Assembly: GCF_954871325.1 (NCBI RefSeq)
Contig: NC_088778.1
Span: 2,451,743-2,515,742, forward strand
Origin: Gordionus sp. m RMFG-2023
Taxonomy: Eukaryota > Nematomorpha > Gordioida > Chordodea > Parachordodidae
Direction: 5' to 3'
Length of the DNA stretch: 64,000 nucleotides
Of this stretch, positions 23,239-36,119 are shown piece after piece; the first letter of the stretch is position 1, and the number at the start of each line of letters is the position of its first letter. The notes below the pieces were generated by a model. It was not told the origin of the DNA, did no database searches, and worked only from the letters and a program-made list of their open reading frames with translations. The translations under genes were made by a program, and so were the position numbers.

Positions 23239-24054
23239 ATATTTGATCATTAAAAAATGTAATTTATTGTTTTGAAATGTATAATGTTATTTATCAACAT
23301 GTGCAAATTTTTCTATCATGAAAATAAAAAGATATAAAATTAGAATTAAATGTTTTATCAAAGCACCAAATTGTCTAGATTTATCCTCAATTCTTGCTTT
23401 CTCAACATGGTGGTCAAGTTAACATATAATATTTTGATGTTTAATAGCCGTAATTGAAGTTCTGAAAATACTAGTTTCGCTAGCCGAGGAGAGAGTTATT
23501 GTTATTTTCAGGGCCTATGTTGTTGAAGATATTAAGTCAAAATGATTTTAGCGAAGATGGAATGAAAGCTTAACGATAGCAGAATGTCTAAATTTTGAAT
23601 ATGTGAGATGTAATGATGATATCTTGTCCTTTTCTATCAACGGATTTTGCATAGGCTTAAGTTTGGTATCACTATATTTTTATTGAGCCAGAGTCCAATT
23701 AACATCAGAAGTGTAATAGATTTGAGTTGAGACTTTAACTAGTAATATAGTCTAGACATTCATAACCATTTTAATTGTGGATAAATTGGTATGTTCATTA
23801 GTTTTGATAAGAGAAATACGACGGAACGAGCAAAGCATAGGAGTGTTTTTTTTAATATGTTTTTTAAATTTTATTTTTATGTTACTTTATAATTACTATA
23901 AAAGTTATTTTAGTGTATATTTTTAAATAAGTAAAAAAGTGGTTTGTAATAAAATTTAAAACTAACATATCATAAGTTAGATTAAATATAACATTTTAAA
24001 AATAAGGTGTATTATGCATCATATCAATCATGTTGAGGATTTTCACTTTAAATA
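23239..24054. other. Unassigned sequence of higher complexity
   Basis: About 23380-23840 is less AT-dominated than its surroundings and looks like decayed coding or repeat sequence. Neither strand gives a frame or motif I recognise. The rest is plain AT-rich DNA. Confidence 0.4.
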
Positions 24055-24222
24055 GATTGGTCAGTATTTTTTAAAATACATTATATATTTTTAATTTTTA
24101 TAGCTAATAATGGCGATTTGAAATATTCGGTTTTACGGCCTGCCCTGCTATATATAAATAATTTAAATCCAGTTCGGTCTTTGCACCCGAGACGGGCTTA
24201 GAGCCGGGCTTGCAGGTCTCTG
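24055..24222 (+). mobile_element. hAT-like fragment, right half
   Basis: Ends GAGCCGGGCTTGCAGGTCTCTG, whose reverse complement (CAGAGACCTGCAAGCCCGG) is a typical hAT inverted end and resembles the end at about 62149. The interior TTTTTATAGCTAATAATGG matches 18575-18596. The left end is missing. ATCATAAT follows the end but its partner was not found. Confidence 0.6.
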
Positions 24223-24831
24223 ATCATAATCATAGTTTATTTGCACTTATTAAAAAAAATTATATAACTTTCCTCTTAAGAATAATCATTATATATTATA
24301 TGCTAATAAAATATCAAAATCAAATTTACTAGTTAATAATATTAAAAATTATTTAACCCAACTAATAAATTATATATAGTATTGTTAAAAAGCTTATATT
24401 TTTTAAAATGATTAAATAAATTTTTTTAGTTAAAAGAATGTTATGCGAACCTCTAGATTTCGTTAATAAATGACCAAACCTTTCTTCCCTAGAGCTATAA
24501 GGTTTGCTTAATTTATTTTCGCTAAAATTTAAGCTCGAGATGTTTAACAACACTAATTATATTTAAAAAATATATAAGTAAAAGTTGTAGATGTGAAATA
24601 GATGAGAGACGTTTTAGTCATCTTCTTATTGTACAAAGTTTTAGCGATTTTAACGCTTTCTTTTATTAATTATTAAAAAAAAATCAAGTCAATAATAAGA
24701 TTTTTGCTAAAATCTTTATGGTATAGATGTAAAAAATAAATTATTACATTTGACTAATAATTTACTGAATCAGATCAAAACAAATATAATTTATTTTCCT
24801 TCTCATTTTAGTAGAAATTATAATATTTCGA
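24223..24831. other. AT-rich DNA with no recognisable feature
   Basis: A 63-codon frame on the - strand at 24362-24553 has no recognisable motif. Confidence 0.5.
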
Positions 24832-24839
24832 TGCTATAT

Positions 24840-25201
24840 TAGAGATATGCAAAGTTAGGCCGGCTTCTATTCTATTTAAAATAATCGGGTTTGGACCGGG
24901 CCGGGCCTAATATTTATAAAAAAAATTTGGGGCGGGTCGGGTCGGACTTTGGAAATTTTATTAAATATATCTATATCAATTTTATATTGAATTTTTTATG
25001 TAAAATAATTTGATTTAATTTATAGAATACTAAACCCTATAACATATGTCTTTTATTATAAAAATTAATTTCTATATATTTAAATAAATTGCCGGTAAAT
25101 TTTTTAAAAAAATTTTGGGTTTCGGCCAGACCGGCAAAATTTTTTAAAAAAAATTTCGGACCAGGCCGGGCTTGAAAAATTAGGCCCGATGTAGATCACT
25201 A
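24840..25201. mobile_element. Short hAT-type element with exact 8-bp duplication
   Basis: A 362-bp insertion starting TAGAGATATGCAAAG and ending GTAGATCACTA (inverted, TAGTGATCTAC). TGCTATAT at 24832-24839 is repeated exactly at 25202-25209. Subterminal arms are rich in GGCCGGG/CCCGGCC-like strings, as GGACCGGGCCGGGCC near 24894 and CCAGGCCGGGC near 25161. No transposase frame. Similar starts occur at 20329 and, weakly, at 31834. Confidence 0.8.
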
Positions 25202-25209
25202 TGCTATAT

Positions 25210-26646
25210 ATCGTAATTTCTAAAATAGGATATAATAGATTTTACGTAAAATTATAATTCATCTATTTAGTTTTTATACTAACTAATAAAATTTATGTAA
25301 TCTATATCAATTATATTTTTTTTAAATAAATCATTATTTACAATCAAATTTATCCAATTATAATTTATATATAAAATATATTTATCATTAAATAATAACA
25401 TAGCTTGAATAGGGATTAGCTTTAAATATAAAACAGAAACTTAATAAATATTCTTATCAATTAATAATATAAAAGGATAAATTATCCATGGGATTTTCAA
25501 ATATAAGTATCTGGTCGATTTTTATATTTGAAAAATCTGACTTGACTATTTACCTTATAATCTTCTGGCAATTTTTACCATAAATTTTTGTGTATTATGT
25601 TTTATTATACATGAAAGAAATATTTTTTTTTTCTATATTAGTACCTTTTCCAGTGATAAGATACTTATATAAATGTAGCCAGGATTTTGAGAGTAGGAAA
25701 GGTTATTAGGTAAGTTTTTCTCCTCTAACCATTCTGTTACTTTTCCCTAAATAAACATAATTCTATTCTAATTCCTTGAATTTATTACAATCCATATCCT
25801 AGTAATACATTTTTATGTATATAATGAATAAAAAACCCTCTACGTTAAGTTCATTTTTTTCTAGGATAGTCTTGGTAATGCTATGTTTGTTCATTTCTTA
25901 CCTTTCTATTGGAGTTGACAGTTCTAGAGGATACTTTTTGACTCAATATATCTTTTAAAGTGGTAGTTAGGTTTTTAAAAGGATAGTTGATTTTGTTTAT
26001 GAATATAATGGGCGTGGTTACTTAGCATGACTTTATTTGTTTTTCCTTAATATCAATCCAGCTCATTTTTTAAAATATTTTTTAAAGAGATAGGAAGGCG
26101 TATTCCTAAGTTTTACACACCCTTCCCTTTCTTCTTTCATATTTTTTGCACTAATTACATGCTTTCTAAAAAGTTGTGTAATTATGAAATTTTAATTTAA
26201 TTCAAATATATGTTGTATCTCTATCTAAAGCATCTATCAATAACATTATAAAAAAAATTTGGGTTATGTATGTTATATCCTGCAAAGCTCAGTACATAGC
26301 CTCACTAAAAAGATCATACTTTGTTATGTAAAAAGTAATATTTTTTATTAGATTTCATGCCTCTTGTTAAAAAATAATATATTTTCCATTATTTTAATAA
26401 AACACTATTTTTATTAGTTAAAAATTTACATTAAGAATTTTTTTTATAAAATAAGGAAAAAAATCATTCTCAAGTAGTTTATAAAATAATTTAAAAAAAT
26501 TTTAAAAGAGTTCCCTATAGCATTCAAGTCTACATTCTTCCTCAAAATTTTATTTAGTTCCTTGCCTGTCAGTCTTAATTAATACAGGTATTTTATTCTA
26601 ACCGATGGTATGATAGTTTAATATTTTAATCATCCATTGTCATTAA
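25210..26646. other. AT-rich DNA with no recognisable feature
   Basis: No motif or repeat partner found. The stretch at 25850-26170 is slightly more mixed in composition but unassigned. Confidence 0.5.
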
Positions 26647-26654
26647 TCTGCAAC

Positions 26655-26869
26655 TAATGTTGTTAATGGCTCGTTTTGAACTTATTTTTATAAACGGATA
26701 ACTCAATATTTTATCTATAAAAATATTATGCAAGTCTTAATATTTGGCTCATAGATGCCATAAAAATTAGAACATCTATTAAGAAAATCTCGAGGATTAG
26801 ACAATATTTTTCTGATATTGAGTTAGACGTTTTAAAAATCGGCTGAAATCGAGCCATTTCACAAAACTA
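26655..26869. mobile_element. Palindromic hAT-type MITE with 8-bp duplication
   Basis: A 215-bp element with long inverted arms. The left arm reads TAATGTTGTTAATGGCTCG then TTTTGAAC; the right arm reads ATCGGCTGAAATCGAGCC then ATTTCACAAAACTA. It is flanked by TCTGCAAC (26647-26654) and TTTGCAAC (26870-26877), an 8-bp duplication with one difference. Same family as 57134-57359, which is better preserved, and as fragments at 41680-41798 and 49561-49704. No coding content. Confidence 0.85.
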
Positions 26870-26877
26870 TTTGCAAC

Positions 26878-29800
26878 TCATCACTCTTGATGGTGAAAAC
26901 GTGAGTCATGGGTTTTATTAATATAAAAGTCGATTCAATCAGACTATTTGTTAAATGTAAAGTTCCCTATAAAATTCATGATATGAACTTTTATATTTTT
27001 AGAGCCCTCCCTACCCTTCCCCTTGACTGACAATTTCCCTCAATGATATATAAATTATAATATTAATATAAAATTTATTGATCCATAATAATTAAAGGAA
27101 TATATCAACCCACTATGATTGTAACGTTATAACGCAAACACAAATAATATATTTACCACTATAAAAAATCATATATCTCCCAAAAGAATAAAAACCTTTG
27201 TCAAATAATTATGTACCATAAATATATCCTGTTTTAATAAACCAACATTAATATTTTTTTCTTTTCCTTTTATTTTATTTAATAAAAAATTTATTCCAAA
27301 TTAATTCTATGTCAATTGAATGTCATAATCATAAATTGATAAAATCCCCAAAATGATCAATAATTAAAAATTACAAGGCTAAATATATATATATATTAAA
27401 AAAATAGAACAAAGATATAATGTTAAGTGGCAGATACCGCAATAATATAATCAATGCCATTCAAATATATATTGGTATAATGAATAATTGACAAATAAAA
27501 TACCCATGACACTATAGAGGAAAATTTTTAATGTTATCTGATATAATGTTAAAAAAATAAAACCATGAAAATTTGTAGTAAATAATTAATTGTTCTCCTA
27601 TTGGAGTAAAATAACATTTCTTTATAAATAAATATATCTAACATAATGTTAAAAAATAAACCCCCCAAAAATTGTAGTAAATTATAAATTATTCTTTTGG
27701 TAAAATAACATTGAATCCTTTATAAATAAAAAATTCTATATATAGTATGTTATATAGGATTAAGTATATAGCAAAAATTATCTCTATGATATGAAAATTA
27801 ATTTACTCCTTGAGATTCATACATTAATATATAATCTTAGTGTAATCCATATTTATATCATTTTCTATCATCTTAATATTAATTCATTTTTTATCTATCA
27901 ACTTTTTTCTAATCCTATTATATTTAAATTTAAGAAGACTATATAACCTAATGTTAATTTTACTCCTATCTCTAGATCCAATTTAGCCTGACCAAATTTC
28001 ATTCGGATTCGGTTTTAAATTTATTTATGAAATAATAATTATATTTTTAACAACTGCCGGATTTGACACAGAATCTTCTTTATAGGAGATAAAGGCCTGG
28101 CGACTATGCTATTATGCGTATTATAATATATATCATAAAAATAAATTTTATATTATATTTGATAAGAACAAATTATGTTTCTTATTAAGTTAATTTTCTT
28201 CCCATAATTTATTACTTTATTTTTTAACAAATCAATTTTAGACTATTCAATATATTTAATATTTTTATTTAAAATATTTCTTTTTTAAAATCTCTATAAA
28301 ATCTATTCATAATTTTCATATATTAAATTTCTATAAGTATAAAATATTATATTAAACAATATAAATTTTTATCAAGTAATTTTATATGGCTTTTAAATTT
28401 TTTTAGCTAAAAAATATATTTATATCTCCATTGCCGCATTCTATATTAAAAAACAGAATTTCATGTCAATGATTTTTTTTTTAATTGACTATTACTTCTA
28501 TATATATAATATATAGAAATATTAATTTGTTAAATGTAAGTTTACATGGTCGATTTTAGTATTTGTTATATCAACATCACTCAAATGCTACTGGATTACT
28601 TAGAGCCTCTGAATGTTTGAGATTTTATGTTTTCTAACATTCTGGGGTAAAACACAAATAGGAATGTGATTTACAACAACTTGTAAATTTTTTAATATTA
28701 GAAAATTATCGTTAATATAATTTACATTGTAATGTTGTCTTCCTAATTAATGATAATTTTAAACTTTAAGAACAATTACCTTAAATTGGAAATTTTCATT
28801 GGTTTATTTTGCTTCTATATATTATTCCTTAAAAGTTAAGGGAATATGTATATAATATCTATACTGGAGCAATATTCAAAGCTTTGTACAAGGTATATTC
28901 CACTAGTTTTTCAGTATCCAAAACAGTTTCCATCTTTCCAAATAATAATAAATAATTCTTCATCATATAAATAAGTATATACAAATAATTCCATCATTAT
29001 AACAATTGTATCAATTAAAAAAGAAACTTCCCAAAGAACGACTTTAACTTTTTATTCTATATAGTCTTTTAATTTATCTTCCTGATCGATATTTGGTACA
29101 ATTTAAAATATTTCCATTTTGGGGAAAAAATAATAAGGCATATTATTCTTTGTTCTTACATTACTCGTTAATGGTAAAACTTTTTCCAGCCTTGATTTTT
29201 AAAATTTTATTTATTTTAGTCAATAAATCATAAAAATCAACCCGCAAAAAACAGATGTAATGTTGAAGATAATGAGTATAAAAATAAAATATAAATATTA
29301 AATTATTGTTAAAAATAGAAATACGATATGTAATTTCAAAAATTGTTGCGAAAAGAATTTCAAGTTATTTCAATTGTAAATAAAATTTACTGAGGCAGCC
29401 TCACCCCCTGTATATATTTTAAGCGAAAATGTGAGTAGGTTAAACCGGGGATATTATTTAGCACAAGGTTTTGGCGAGCCTTAGGATTTTCTTCTAGAAT
29501 ATTCAACTCTGTTAATTTTTTAAACAAATATTTATAACTACATAACGCCTCTAAAGATTCAATTAACAAAAATAAAAAATAATAAAGGTTTTAATTATTC
29601 AATAATTATCTTATATCAAATATTAAAATTTATTCTATATAAAATCTTTAGTTGAACATAAAATATGTTTATGCATAAAATTAAAATTTAAAGATATTAA
29701 TGGTCTCAGACGTTTTCACATGAGATTTTTGAGTGTTATTTTTAAAATTTATATTTTATTATTCAAATTTTATTATGCTAAGAAATTATTTTAGTAAAAA

Positions 29801-31289
29801 GAAACTAAAAAATGATAAAATTATTAATCTATTTAATAAAAATCGTAATTTGCTTGACGTTATTAAGAAAACAAACGTAGGTTTGTAGATTTTAAAAGAT
29901 AAAAGTCAAGATTAATAAAACAACAAGATTTTAAATTGTTTACATCAAAAATATTCAAGAAAGAGCAAGAAATTATATTATACAAATATCTAACAAATGC
30001 ATTAAAAATATTTGTGGGTTTTTCCCAAGTAAACGCTTATTTTGAGCTTGTGGATACTGCTTTTATTAGAATCAATTCTTTATTTGTTTAAATTTTCAAT
30101 AAATTTTGCTACTTATTTATAATTAGTTTCTATTATGGATTATTTTTATTAGTGAAATAATGGCAATAATATATATATCAATTTATTTAAAAATCATTAA
30201 TAATTTTCAGTAAAGCACCTCAAAGGAAAGCTCACCTTTCCCTGATGTAGTTCATCCTTTCCCAAAATTATTTTTCAAATGCTGTTAAAAATTATTTTTA
30301 GAAAATTATTTTAATGTATATTATAAAAGTAAATAAATGGAATAAAATATGATTATTATTCAATATTGTAAAATAGTTATAATTATATTGACGTTTTCCT
30401 TTTAGATCTCATGTTCTCCGGACTCCCCTTGTAAAAATTTATTATCAGGATAATTGATTACATAATTTCAGCAAATTTACTATTGATACATTAAAAAAGT
30501 AGTCATAATAGGCCACAAACATTTTTCTACTATTTATTCTGGTCGAAGGATCAAATGAGAATTATATAAATTTTGTAAGATTATATTGTATAATTTTTAT
30601 TTTTGAAAAAAATCTTTCCATAGGACCGTTTTTTGTCATAAACTTAATTATTTTGAGAAAAATTCAAGTTTATTTTCTCCTATCATCCTAGTTACAAAAA
30701 ATCTATTATGTTCAGTCACGATAATTGTCTTAGAAGTGTAAAAAATATTGGAAATAAATAAAAATCATCGAGGGTACTTAGATCACTTTGATGATATTGA
30801 TAATACATAAATCCAAGATTTAAGTGCTTTTATTTTTACCTTGTTATATATCAAATGAAAATAATTATCAATTTGAGGTAGCAAGGGTCCTTGATTTATA
30901 TTTACTCCATATGATATTTTTGCTAGTATACTCATAAATTGTGCAAAAATATATAAAGTATTGAAACTTTTTATTTAGTAAATATGGAGACTTTATAAAG
31001 ATTATTCTCTTTATCAAAATTGAGTTATTAGATTGTAGATTCCTTTTGATATAGCAAAATTTTGCATCATTGAATTCCTAAATAATTATATACTAATATC
31101 ATTGTCATTCAACCAAAACATTCTTTCTTGCTGAAAAGAAATGATATCCAATTAACAAAGGAATTCCTATACCTAATCATCTCTGATTCTTTAATAAAAC
31201 TTGGTCTATTGTCTTATTTGCATTTATTAGTTGATTTATGAGAAGTGTATATATATTTGATGATCAAAAATTATTGAAATAATTATATC
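26878..31289. other. AT-rich DNA, largely featureless
   Basis: Apart from the short tandem duplication at 27543-27740 I find no supportable feature. A G/C-richer patch at 27975-28090 may be a decayed hAT-like element. The 60-codon frame on the - strand at 29387-29569 has balanced composition but no recognisable domain. Confidence 0.5.
27543..27740. repeat. 100-bp tandem duplication
   Basis: Two adjacent units with offset 100: ATAATGTTAAAAA at 27543 and 27643, TTTGTAGTAAAT/ATTGTAGTAAAT, GTAAAATAACATT and CTTTATAAATAAA in each. Non-coding. Confidence 0.75.
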
Positions 31290-34085
31290 TGATTGAAGCA
31301 TAAAAGGATTAAAAAATTTACAATTATTTGTAAATAAATATATTCAAATGTAAAATATAAAGAGAATATTGGTACAATTATAAATTTTATGCAATTTTTT
31401 TATATATAATAAAAATTTGATGAAAATGATCAACGTTGCAGTGACTAAAAAAAATATGATTATAAAATGGAGAGTAGATAGAATGATGGGCAAAAATTAA
31501 TTTGAATAGATCATGGTATATAAAAACAATAAATTTTATTCAATTGCATTATTTATTATTTCAACGAGGGAGCCTAGAACATATAAAATTTTAATTGTCC
31601 AAAATTATCAAATTTCATGAAAAGCACAAAAATATAAATTCAAAAAACACTATATTTTATTATAATCTTAGAATTATATTAACCATATATAAAATTATTT
31701 CCATTCAAAAAATTATTATGTAAAAAATTAATTAATAACAACCCGATATGGTAAGTTGACCATTTGATCATTATTAACTAAATTGAATATATGACATTGA
31801 GGTAAATATAAACTTGAAATATTATTTTTTGGAGATCTACAAAGCCAAGGCCCGACCCGTTCAAAAATTAGTGGAATAAGAAAAATTTGTATGAAAAGAT
31901 GTAAAAAGTGTACAATAAAAAATAGTCATTTTAATGTTTTTACAGAGAGTTGTACAATATAATAAATTAATAATGAAAGATAAAAATATTATATTTTTAT
32001 TTTATTAAAAATTTTTTGTAATATATATTCTTCACTGGTTAAATCCAGAAACTAATCATTTCTCCATCCGTTACTGATTAATATGTATTTATGCACGAAA
32101 TATTAATTAATCTTACATTTTATAATATAGAAACCAAAAAATATACAAAAATATGGTTTAGAATTACATAAAAATATAAAAAAAGATAACAGGCTTTTCT
32201 GAAAAAGATTCTTCATTTTAAATGACCATCCTATCTCTCCATAGTAATTTACATATTTTCCGATTTCAAATGCCTTAATAAACTTAGTCATGATATAATT
32301 TGTCATAAAAATATTTATATTCTTCTTAGCGAATAACTATTGTAAAATCTTGTAGGCGGGCCGTTTCGATCATGCTTATAAAACGGATTTTGAATCAAAT
32401 CTTTGATGCATTTTTAAATTATATTGTTATCTTAAATATTTTGTTAAAATTATTTAATAAAATAAACCACAAAATTGTTTATTATCCATAAACGCTTTTA
32501 ATTTTTTTGGATTTCCCATTATGGTGCTTTTCAACAGTTTAAACATTAAAACTAAGATCAGATGGGAATATTTTCTTAATTTAAATTACGGATCGGTGGT
32601 ATATTTTTCTTTATAAATAAAATCTCACTGATTCGATTCTGAAAAAAATAGGTTCTGTAAGATTCTAAACTATTTTTAATTTTTGATGACATCTACAAAT
32701 TATATAAAACATATACCATTATGTTAGACGTCATCAAACTACTGCAAAACCAGAGCTTTCATCGAAAAGAATGGGTAGGGCTTCATCTAAAAATAGTTTT
32801 TCCACAATAATATCTAAATATTATTTAAAAATTAAAAATTTGATTAGCATAAAATGATTAAAAAATTTATAATAATTTGTTAAATTTTATATTTAACGTA
32901 CCTTTATATAAAAAATATAATGAGAATAACAGTGCAATTATAAATTTTATAATTATTTTTTATAATTAATAAAAATGTTATGATGAAAAATGATCAATGT
33001 TGCAAAAATAGTACATTATAAAACTTATGATTATAAATGGAAGGTATGAATTAATTAATTAGAATAGATTATGGCATATATAAATAATAAAATTTAATTG
33101 CATTTTAATAAATAAATGTTCTTTCAAAGAGGGAGTCTAGAACATGTAAAATGTTCAAAATTACTAAACTTCATATAGGGTTTTCAAAAATAAATCTTTT
33201 TTATATTATAGATCTTCGAACTATAATAATCATATTTGAAATTATATTGATAAAATAACACCTTTTGCCGAAATTGTACGTTGACCATTAATGGGTTAAA
33301 TTTCAATATTGATCATTATTCATTAAATTGAGTATATGACAATGAGATAGTATTTAAATTTTCTTTCGAGATTATTTGGATATCTACTAAACTCAGCTAG
33401 CCGGTTCGGCCCAACACAATCAAAAAATATTTTTTTTATTTCCGGTTTGGAAATAGCTTTTTCCTTGTAGGTGGGGTAAGGAAATCTTTCACCGTTTAAA
33501 CACTATCATAGAAAAATATATAAAGTTTACAATGAAAAATAGTCATTTTAATGATTTTATGGAAAATTGTATTATAATAATAAATTTATAATGAAAGGTG
33601 AAATTTTATATATTTATATTATAAAATTTTTGTAATATATATTCTTCAGTGAGATTGAATAAATGTTAGAAACAAACCACCTCTTCACCCTTCACTGATT
33701 GATATGCATTTATGAACGAAATACTAATAAATCTGAATTTTTTTGTAATATAGAAACCGAAAACTTTACAAAAATATGGTGTAGAATTAAATATAAATCT
33801 AAGAAAGGAAAATAGGCTTTTCTGAAAAAGATTCTACATGTGAAATGATTTTATCCAATTTCTCCATAGTAATTTATACGTATTTTCTAAGTTCAAATAC
33901 GTTAATAAACTTAGTCATGATATAATTTGTTATTTAGTCATAAAAATATTTATATCTTCTTAGCGAATAACTTGTAGAATCTTGCAACAGGTGCGCCGAT
34001 TCGATCATGCTTAGGATCGCTTCAGATCTCAGCAAATAGGTTCTTTGTAGGGTTCTACATCTATATATTATATAAAACATATACC
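31290..34085. repeat. 1.6-kb diverged tandem duplication
   Basis: Unit 1 is about 31290-32750 and unit 2 about 32838-34085. Landmarks recur in order: GATTAAAAAATTTA at 31308 and 32856; CTAGAACAT with a G-rich lead at 31570 and 33134; AATAGTCATTTTAATG at 31921 and 33539; ATATATTCTTCA near 32020 and 33637; AAAATATGGT near 32149 and 33770; GGCTTTTCTGAAAAAGATTC at 32191 and 33812; AACTTAGTCATGATATAATT at 32281 and 33909; CTTCTTAGCGAATAACT at 32322 and 33956; TCGATCATGCTTA near 32367 and 33996. The offset varies between about 1548 and 1635 owing to indels. Both units hold a small GC-rich scar (31850 and 33400), so that insertion predates the duplication. Confidence 0.82.
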
Positions 34086-34930
34086 ATTATGCTTGACTTG
34101 ATATGGCAGAGCGTCTAAAATATATTCATAAAATTAAAACGTAATATTTATATATTCTTGTACCTTTTAGAGATGTAATACTGATCGGCTTGGAGACTAT
34201 TTAAATTAAGAAACTATTCCTATTGTATATATTATATTGATATACCTGGTTCACGAAATCTAACTCCTCCTAAAAATAAAAATATGGTATTAGTTATATA
34301 TTTTTTTATAAGATGATTGTTTTAATCTGTATAATAGTCTAAAAATATTAAATATTGTATAGCTAAATAAATATAAAGTTATATTTTATAAAAAATATTT
34401 TAAATTAGTAGATTACTATCTATTCAATATTAAAAAAAATATTTACATTATTCTAATCGTAATTACCTAAAGATATTATCAGGGTACCATTTACATCTTC
34501 TAAATATCAATTAAAATAAATTATAGAATAAACTCAAAAAATATATTTTCGCTGCCCTAATTAAAATATTTTATTATATTAAGAGAAATATTTTAAAAAA
34601 ATATATGTTAGATTATTACGAAACCTTAAATTAATTCATTTTTAGAATTATAATATTACCTATTAGTTTTTGAGACATATCTTTAATAAATTTTTAAAGA
34701 TAAATAATTAATTCTTTGAAAGATAATAAATAAATCTCTTCCTATTGTATAAATTTTATAGAATTTATTTTGTAATATAGGTTAATTAAAGTTAATCTAC
34801 CTGAACAAAACATGTATTCTGCTGTATTTTTAACTAAAATAATGTTTTAAAATTATGATACTTTACTTAGTATTATATATGATAATATATAAATTTAAAA
34901 TAGAGTAGATCTAAATAAGTTAACAAAAAA
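34060..34930. repeat. Dispersed repeat D2, copy b
   Basis: Aligns with 40710-41590: ATACCATTATGCTTGACTTG then ATATGGCAGAGCGTCTAAAA near 34080-34120, TTGGAGACTAT near 34190, TATACCTGGTTCACGAAATC near 34241, TACCTAAAGATATTAT near 34464, GGTACCAT followed by ACATCTTCTAAAT near 34483, and ATTATAATATTACCTA near 34645. The left part also matches D2 copies a and d. Non-coding. Confidence 0.75.
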
Positions 34931-36119
34931 ATAAAACCAAGCAAGAAATAATTGAAGGAGTAATAATCTATTACTATTATTTTATCTTTACATTTAAATG
35001 TTTTTAATTAATATAACATTTTATAATTTTTTTAATATTCTTAAATCATTATTCTCATATGACTTATTTGGAATAAATAGATAAATTTTATTGTAATAGA
35101 TATCAAAATATTTACGAAATTAATAAAGTTTATATATTTAAAAAAGATATATGCAAAACCAAAAAAAAAAGTTTAGGATTAGAAAACTTGATTACTAATT
35201 CAGACTAATTTTCGTTATAAAGAAAATAAGGTCAATTTTTATCTAATTAAACGCTATATATTATAAAACGAAGCAGCTTTCTCCCATTTTCCAATAACTT
35301 ACCCTTTTTCTTTAATATCCTTTCTACTTTAATTTGTAATTTATAATATTGAATAGTAAGATTAAATTAATTGTTATTAGAAATAAGAAATTTTTAGATC
35401 AACGGGCAAATATATATATATTATAATTTAAATTAAATAATTTTACTAATCATGAGTAATGCAATTTATTTCCTAGTAAATCTAATAATACTAGTACAAA
35501 AAATAATTTTGTAATTGTAATATTTAACCTTTCTTAATTTATTTAACACTTTTATATTTTTTAATAAATTTTATTGTAGTTGATTTATTTTAAATCTAAA
35601 TAATTTTTTTTTTCATTCCCCATAAATTGTTAATATATTAAATTTTTGTTTTTGTTATATATATATCTTTAAGATATGTTTTATTTTATTTTAAAGTTTT
35701 TAAATTTGTTATTTTTTAATAATTTATTTTCTTTTATATTCATCTAAGTATCTATTAATTTTGAACTTTTTATATAATTCATAATATTTCTGAATCTAAT
35801 AATTAAATTAACCGGAAATTTTATAAAAAAAATAGTATATATACTGTGAAACATACGACAATATGTAATATGGTAAAAAATTAATATGTAATTTATTTTT
35901 TAGATTTCACGACGCGAAAATTTTTAGTATTTAACCATTTCATCAATTATAGTTTCAAACAAATCAACCTATTACAAAAATGATTAAAAAATTCTCATAA
36001 ATTGATATATATATTTTATTATTTTCTAATACAATATTCCTTTAAGTGATTTTATTTAAAAACAAATAAATATAAAGTCAACTAAGTATAAAAGTTATTT
36101 TTTTTTGATATCATATAAG
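34931..36119. other. AT-rich DNA between D2 and D1 copies
   Basis: This 1.1-kb stretch has no counterpart in the second D2-D1 block, where the gap is only about 0.2-0.3 kb. It could be an old insertion here or a deletion there. No recognisable feature inside. Confidence 0.5.

Noticed and set aside
29387-29569. Small host gene on the - strand
   Set aside because: A 60-codon frame with no start context, partner exon or known motif.
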